The position numbers and the translations under genes were made by a program. This document shows positions 57,801 through 64,000 of a DNA stretch of 64,000 nucleotides, piece by piece. The DNA lies in NCBI RefSeq assembly GCF_963576675.1, contig NC_088917.1, positions 17,202,001 through 17,266,000 on the forward strand, written 5' to 3'. Each line of letters begins with the position of its first letter. Position 1 is the first letter of the stretch. The stretch comes from Euphorbia lathyris. Taxonomy: Eukaryota > Streptophyta > Magnoliopsida > Malpighiales > Euphorbiaceae. The notes beneath the pieces are model-generated. The model searched no databases, was not told where the DNA came from, and saw only the letters and a list, made by a program, of their open reading frames with translations.

Positions 57801-60800
57801 ATGGATAGGCGAGAAGTTGGTGATAAAAGGGATGGGTTAGGGTACCTCTCAATATCTGGTTTGGGGTACCAAGATGGGCAAATTGGGGGTTTATTTGCAA
57901 GTGTTAATCAGATGGGAATGGGGTTCCCAAATTCTTCCAATGATAATAGCAGTTTAAAATCTCTGTGTAATGATTTGTGTGTGAAATACTTGTCATTTAT
58001 AGGGGTTCAAGAGGAGGAAGAGGAGGGGGATTTGAAGAACAAGAAGAAGAAGAACAAGGGTGGTCTTAAATTGAAGATTAAGGTTAAAAACCCTATGATG
58101 AGACGGTTAATTAGTGGAGGAATTGCTGGGGCTGTATCGAGAACTGCTGTAGCTCCATTGGAGACTATAAGGACTCATTTGATGGTTGGTAGCAGTGGGC
58201 ATTCAAGTAGTGAAGTGTTCAATAATATTATGCAGACTGATGGATGGAAGGGTTTGTTCAGAGGCAATTTGGTTAATGTCATCAGGGTTGCTCCAAGCAA
58301 GGCTATAGAGGTAACCTTTTCTCTTATTAAATTATGTTTAGAGGTGTCAATTGTGTTATATAATCTATATATTATACATGATTAAATATATATGAGTGAT
58401 ACTTAAATGATAACCATGTCAAACGGGTTGTGTCAAGCAGATTGTCTTTATAAATCCGTGTTGTTGTGTGAAGCAGATTGTCTCTATAAATCCGTGTTGT
58501 AGTGTCGTGTCAAGCAGATTGTCTCTATAAATCCCTATAAATCCTTGTTGTAGTGTTAACAGATTGCGTGTCAAGCGGATTATCTCTATAAATCCCTATA
58601 AATCCTTGTTGTAGTGTCAAGTGGATTGTCTCTATAAATCCGTGTTCTCATGTTGTTGTGTGAAGCAGATTGTTGTCATGTTGTGTCAAACAGATTGTCT
58701 GTATAAATCCCTATAAATCCGTGTTGTTGTGTCAAGCAGATTGTCCCTATAAATCCGTGTTGTTGTGTCAAGCAGATTGTCTCTATAAATCCCTATAAAT
58801 CCGTGTTGTTGTGTCAAGCAGATTGTCCCTATAAATCCGTGTTGTGTTGTCAAGTTGATTGTCTCTATGAATCTGTGTTGTTGTGTCAAGCAGATTGTCT
58901 CTATAAATCCCTATAAATCCATGTTGTTGTGTCAAGCAGATTGTCCCTATAAATCCGTGTTGTTGTGTCAAGCAGATTGTCTATAAATCCCTATAAATCC
59001 GTGTTGTTGTGTCAAGCAGATTGTCTATAAATCCCTATAAATCCGTGTTGTTGTGTCAAGCAGATTGTCCCTATAAATCCGTGTTGTTGTGTCAAGCCGA
59101 TTGTCTCTATGAATCTGTGTTGTTGTGTCAAGCTGATTGTCTCTATAAATCCGTGCTGTCATGTTGTGATGTCAATTTTGTAAATCGGGTTGTCCGAAAT
59201 TGATAATCCTAATTATGTTTTTGGTTATGAGTTAATTGTTTGGTACAAGTTTTGGAGGTTTTCGTGATTGTTTTTTAGATATTGAATCCTATAATTGTTT
59301 GCTGCATCGTAATCTTTATCAATCCCTTTTTGCAAATATGTTGATTCTCTAGTGTATTCTGTAGACAATGGAATTGTTTTTTATGGTCTCAGATAAGTTT
59401 GAATTCATAGTGTAAGCGTGTTCCGGATTATACTTCATTGAGGTCATGCTGTTTGTTTGTTTGTGTTTCATTCATTTGATGATGATTGATAAATAAAACT
59501 GCATAAATTGTTTGTTTCTGACTTGGTTACAATGCACATACGCAATCATAGTTAGATTGCCAGCATAGTTCCGAATTCATCTATTTTTAAATGAAAAGTG
59601 AAAAGTATCCTGTGAATACACAAGGAATTGCCTTGCATATCAGTTTGAAACATTCTATAACAATCTCTGAAACAAAATTTCGGATTCATCTATAAAGTAG
59701 GGAAATCGTGGTACTTTTTATAGATGCGAAGTTTCTGTCTTTATGTTAATATCATATTCTTTCACAACTGTTTAAATTTTAAATAACTATGGAGTAATAT
59801 ACACGGAATATATGAGGATATTGTTGAATTTCTCGATACATTAGTTTTTTTTTTTTCTTGGAGCAAATTATAAAATGTGTTATTTCAAGCCTTCTGAAGT
59901 TTTCATTTTAACAAATACCATACGTACCATCTATTTTATTAGAAGCTCTTTTAAAGAATTAAAATGCCAAAGCTGGATGTTAGTGTGACCATTAGTCGAA
60001 GTTCTTCCTCTAGCCTGTGTAGTCCACATAACTTCACTAGGCGTCCGGTTTGATAATTTCGGTTTCTGAGGTGAACTTGATCTTCTGTACACTCCATGGT
60101 ACATGTTTTGTTGAATTAGAAGAAAGATAAGCCTTCACACTTAATTTAATATTTCCAAACAATGGTCTAGTTTTCGATATTATTATCTTACATTTGATTT
60201 GCTTTATTCAGCTGTTTGCATACGACACGGTCAATAAGAACTTGTCACCGAAACCAGGGGAGCAACCGAAACTTCCAATTCCTGCCTCATTGATTGCTGG
60301 GGCCTGTGCTGGAGTGAGCTCAACCTTGTGCACATATCCACTCGAGTTGGTCAAGACTCGACTAACTATTCAGGTACGCTCGGAACTCTGACCAGAAAAA
60401 ATATCGAGACCTCGAGTGTTTATCTTGTAGCTCTTTAAAGTTAAGTCATTTATTCTGCAGAGGGGTGTTTATGATGGTATCTTAGATGCATTCTTAAAAA
60501 TACTGCGAGAAGAGGGCCCTGGAGAACTCTATAGGGGCCTCGCACCTAGCCTCATCGGTGTTATTCCATACGCTGCAACAAACTACTTCGCGTACGACAC
60601 ATTACGAAAAACCTACCGGAGAGTTTTCAAGGAAGAGAAAATTGGCAACATCGAAACCCTTTTAATTGGATCTGCAGCCGGAGCAATATCAAGCACCGCG
60701 ACTTTCCCACTCGAAGTTGCTCGAAAGCACATGCAGGTGGGAGCAATTAGCGGGAGACGGGTATACAGTAATGTAATTCATGCACTTGCTAGCATACTTG

Positions 60801-60937
60801 AACATGAAGGGATCCCGGGTTTATACAAAGGGTTGGGACCGAGTTGTATGAAATTGGTGCCTGCGGCTGGAATAGCTTTTATGTGCTATGAAGCATGTAA
60901 AAGGATACTTATAGAAGATGAAGAGGAGCAGCAATAA
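57801..60937 (+). CDS. Brittle1-type adenine nucleotide carrier (mitochondrial carrier family), 3 exons
   Basis: BT1 carriers move adenine nucleotides (or ADP-glucose in cereal endosperm) across plastid or mitochondrial inner membranes. Exons are 57801-58310, 60212-60373 and 60461-60937, all in phase 0 with GT/AG borders, giving 382 residues, the usual size. Residues 1-95 form an extended N-terminus with an acidic run and a lysine-rich run. Three carrier repeats follow, each with the family signature: PLETIRTHL, PLELVKTRL and PLEVARKHM. RRLISGGIAGAVSRTAVAPL and YSNV...GIPGLYKGLGPS are typical BT1 segments. The chosen ATG is the first in the long exon-1 frame. Intron 1 is 1.9 kb and holds a minisatellite. 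Dual targeting is known for some dicot BT1 proteins and is possible here. Confidence 0.95.
58425..59165. repeat. minisatellite in intron 1 of the carrier gene
   Basis: About 20 units occur with consensus GTGTTGTTGTGTCAAGCAG plus ATTGTCTCTATAAATCC, 36 bp. A longer form of about 46 bp has a second CTATAAATCC. Short and long forms alternate, showing expansion of composite units. No coding role. Confidence 0.92.
59166..60211 (+). other. rest of carrier intron 1
   Basis: The sequence is AT-rich intron, ending in the acceptor TTTATTCAG before 60212. No other feature was seen. Confidence 0.7.
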
Positions 60938-61466
60938 CACAGCACAGCAAAACTAATTTTGATGATAAAAGCAAAAGAAAATTTGGGTATTTTTTTAATT
61001 GATACTGGAGTCCACTTGAATACAATTTGGAGTTTTTGCAATGGTGAATTTTTTTTTTTCTGGTTCAGGAGTTAGTCATTGACCTTCTTCTTGTTTGAAG
61101 GTTAGAAAATTCTATGTTGGATTTTCTTTTTGGAAGAACAAACAGCAGATAAAATTGCAATTTTGTTTGAAGAAAAGTAGCTGCAAATGTGTCATTTTTG
61201 CAACTTGAGATTTCAGGTACAGCTGTAATCGAGCTGAGCTGAATATTGATGAGCTTGAGCTCAACTATCCTGTTTGTGATCTATTCGTGAGCAACTTGTT
61301 AATTTTATTCATGAACTTTGTTTGAGAACATTTTATTAATTATATTCATTTGAAATTTTTTTAACGTAAAATTATATAGTTTTGAAACCTAGAAAACTAA
61401 AGTTTACATAAAATTATATTGTTTTACATTTTTTTTTTTTTATAGAAATACTATTGCTAAAAAAAT
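60938..61466. other. 3' region of the carrier gene and spacer
   Basis: The 3' untranslated region of the carrier gene probably occupies the first 200-300 bp. No other gene was seen. Confidence 0.5.
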
Positions 61467-61775
61467 GGGATAAGGTACCAAAATAGGTCAAGATTTTTGG
61501 AAAAGTATCAATTTAGGTTCTACGTACAAAATAATACCAATATAAGTTTAATGTTAAAAAAAATGTACTAATTTAGGTCTTGATAACGAAATGTGATACG
61601 TCATTCATATTACTTCTTTCAATTGTACATGGAGAGAGAAACCAGAACTTAACGGATTAGTATAAATGGCGTATCACATTTCATTATCGAGTCTAAATTG
61701 ATAAAAAAAAATTTAACATGGAACCTAAATTGATACTCTCCCAAAAGCACTAGACCTATTTTGGTACTTCATCCC
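61467..61775. mobile_element. 309-bp MULE-type MITE
   Basis: The element is flanked by TAAAAAAAT (61458-61466) and TAAAAAAAA (61776-61784), 8 of 9 matching. The left end GGGATAAGGTACCAAAATAG pairs with the complement of the right end, GGGATGAAGTACCAAAATAG. The arms share ATCAATTTAGGTTC. Low-complexity flanks make the target duplication less certain. Confidence 0.7.
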
Positions 61776-62234
61776 TAAAAAAAATCGAACCAAGTTTGCT
61801 CATGTCTGCTCATTTCTAAATCAAGCCGAAATCATTAAACTTTATATTTTCCAATGAATTTTAGAATGTTAATGTGATCCAGAAAATCATAGAATTTCAA
61901 ATTTGATCCCAGTCAATTTGTGTATGAGAACTTTCCAGAAAGAATGTTACCATGGCTCAGAAGAAAGAATGTTAACGTGATTCTAAAAGACAGTCAATTG
62001 TTTATGTACCACGTAAACATCCCGACGAGTAGCATGAATGAGTTTATTGTGAAGTTCAAAGATGTATATTTTCGTCAAAATCTGACTTGATTAGTAGTAA
62101 AAAAAATGGAGAACAAGAAGTGTAGTACAGTGAAATAAGCCTCCAATTGAATTTGAATTTTGATTGGCAAAATCCTGCTTTTGCAAAACTTCATACATAA
62201 CAGCTAATATTGAAGTATACTAGCAATTTCAAGC
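61776..62234. other. spacer between the MITE and the Alba gene
   Basis: No open frame of note; it includes the 3' untranslated region of the minus-strand Alba gene at its right end. Confidence 0.5.
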
Positions 62235-63930
62235 TTAACTACGCTCCTCGTTCTCTAACTCTTCCTCTGCTGCTGCTGCAGCAGCCGCTGCCATCAACTC
62301 GTCAAACTTTTCTGTCTTTCCTAGCAAAATTTCAATCTACCAACAAGCAAATTCGCAATGTCAGACATTTTCCAAGAATATGTAGAAAAAATTGTTGATA
62401 TTAACTAGATTAAAAAGAAACTAGAATCCAAGTGTATCCGTTGTTTCCAAGTGTTTCTTTGATACTCGAATCAAAGGACCGTCAATTTCTAACACAACAA
62501 CACAAGAGATACCCCTTCCCTGTTTGACGCAATTATTATTTTTATTGCATTTATATCATATATAACTATGTTATGATGAGGCAACCTACTTTGACACCCC
62601 TAATTATCCAAGTTCCAAACTGACTTGCAAAAACAAAATGTATTCCAATAGCCAAATAAAGTATCCCTTCATCCCACAGGCTTACTTTCCTTTTTCCATT
62701 GCAAAATAATTGGAATTTCATTTTTTCAGAGCATTGCTGATGAGCCAGTCATTTTATTAAGTTCCTCTTTAGTACTCATTATGAACAAAAGAAATTAAAT
62801 ACCAATGCCGAAAATTTGAATTTTATATTATTATTGTCTAAATTCGCAATTTCTTTGTTTCATGCATATTAGCCACTTCAATCATAAATTTTGGTTAATG
62901 CTTTTCAGATGCATCCATTAATAATTTATAGGATGCTACATGTGAAAAATCTGCTTCGTTAACAATATTAACCAACCTTTATTGATCTTTAAAAGCTTGA
63001 GTATCATTATGGGAGAAGAGTGTGGATGATCCCATTTCAATTTATGCTAGGATTTTGCAGGAAGCATAATCTAGTTTTCAATACATGCTACATAGATAGT
63101 GTATTATCTGCATGAATCATAAGTTATAGTGATAAAAAGCTATATTTTGGATTTACCTTTGCTTTTGGCACAGGCCTCCCTCCGGTTTCCTCCCTCATGT
63201 CAACAGTGGATGTTGTGATCTCTGCTCAGGTGTAACAAAATAATAAGCCAATAGAACTCATGAAAATAACATGGAATCTGGAACAAAGGGAAAGAAGTCT
63301 CACTCTTCTCAACCGCCAATCCATTATTCTTCAAGATCTCAGCAATAGTTACAACTGTTGCTATAGCTGCATGTATATACAATGACAAAAGTTCAACAAA
63401 GTGTTTGACATACTTGGAAATATATTACAAACTTGTATAGCAAGCAGCAACTGCATTTTATTCTTAGAGTCCTGTTGGATTGACATTAGGAAGGGTTAAA
63501 ATAACTAACCTTGCTCGGGAAGGAGTTTATTAGGAGGGGAAAATTTAAAGGTCAATTCTGTTGGATTGACATTAGGAAGGGTTAGAAATAACTAACCTTG
63601 CTCGGGAAGGAGTTTATTAGGAGGGGAAAATTTAAAAGGTCAATTGAAGGTTTAATTAAACCTTCAAAATAAACTTCACCTCCATCCAAGCAAAGTTGAC
63701 TATTTCTCCTTCAATAACTTCGATCCACATCATCACCTCACACTCCTTCTCCTTCCATTAAAATTCTCCCCTCAACTCCATCCAAGTAGACAATTAGGAG
63801 AAAGAAGTAAAAAAGCAGGTGTAGTTAAAGAAGCAACAAACAGTTGCAATGTATAAGGAAGTATCTAAAGAAACAACATACCCATCCCAAGTGCAGACAG
63901 TTCCACTTCATTGTGTTGCTGCATGTATCT
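62235..63930 (-). CDS. Alba-domain DNA/RNA-binding protein, 3' exons (gene continues past the window)
   Basis: Alba proteins bind nucleic acids; plant members act in RNA metabolism and at R-loops. Visible exons, in transcript order: 63930-63882, 63366-63304, 63221-63157, 62336-62235. Borders are GT/AG and the phases join cleanly. They encode RYMQQHNEVELSALGM, then AIATVVTIAEILKNNGLAVE, then KKITTSTVDMREETGGR, then KIEILLGKTEKFDELM. An alanine run and an acidic tail (EEELENEERS) complete the C-terminus. This matches small plant Alba-like proteins of about 130 residues, so only the first 35-40 residues should lie beyond 64000. The alanine run is encoded by repeated GCA/GCT codons (62265-62292). 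Confidence 0.92.
63472..63644. repeat. 86-bp tandem duplication in an Alba intron
   Basis: The unit beginning CTGTTGGATTGACATTAGG occurs at 63472 and again at 63558, nearly identical to its end (GGAGGGGAAAATTTAAA...GGTCAATT). A partial complement, AAAATTCTCCCCTC, lies near 63760, so the region may come from a small fold-back element. Confidence 0.85.
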
Positions 63931-64000
63931 CTGCAAAATAATCATCAAATATCAAAATCTCAATTGCTAATCCAAAACACCAAATGATTCCTTAACTGAC

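Noticed and set aside
58686..58971. Minus-strand repeat protein with TQQHGFIGT-like units
   Set aside because: It is the translation of the intronic minisatellite. The period of 36 bp keeps frames open by chance.
58425..59165. Regularly spaced repeats as a possible CRISPR-like array
   Set aside because: Units are contiguous with no unique spacers and lie in a plant intron, so this is a minisatellite.

Overview
The window is nuclear DNA of a flowering plant, most probably a eudicot. It is AT-rich, its genes have introns with GT/AG borders, and about two thirds of it is nested transposable elements. The recognisable host genes are a 9-exon polygalacturonase (minus, 9442-11713), a 3-exon Brittle1-type mitochondrial carrier (plus, 57801-60937), the 3' part of an Alba-domain gene (minus, 62235 to past the edge), and a duplicated, decayed F-box gene (14751-15317 and 20975-21572). 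No rRNA, tRNA or CRISPR was seen. The species cannot be named from the sequence.

Layout. 1-3150: 3' part of a LINE (RT, zinc-binding and RNase H regions). 3747-5545: Ty3/gypsy integrase relic split by a 794-bp TIR element with an 8-bp target duplication. 5600-6800: copia RT scrap, a possible CACTA end, and a MITE. 9442-12400: polygalacturonase and its partly duplicated upstream region. 14075-24210: a tandem duplication holding the F-box gene plus the 5' end of a copia element, R1. Copy A later received a 2.9-kb element with a plant-mobile-domain (PMD) gene. Copy B later received a 378-bp MITE and a 255-bp LINE tail. The sister copy keeps the empty site in each case. 23126-39844: R1, split by R2 (24516-36389), a young 11.9-kb Sirevirus-like copia with an uninterrupted third ORF of 943 codons. 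39920-40907: a 496-bp sequence repeated twice. 41455-43216: LINE tail and another MITE. 44280-56939: an old copia, R3, containing a plastid-like fragment, a 3.2-kb CACTA element that carries a ubiquitin-conjugating-enzyme gene copy, and a 1.3-kb non-coding insertion. 56940-64000: gene-rich end with the carrier and the Alba gene.

The nesting gives a relative history. R1 inserted first. The F-box/R1 unit was then duplicated in tandem, with a GGAA microhomology at the junction. The PMD element, MITE and LINE tail then landed in one copy or the other, and R2 jumped into the surviving full R1. The most unusual structures are the paired GC-rich palindromic arrays framing the PMD gene, the E2 gene copy inside a CACTA element, and the dense GCTGA(G/C) word that runs through coding and non-coding parts of R2. 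All coordinates and motif counts were read by eye. Family names rest on recognised motifs, not on database searches.
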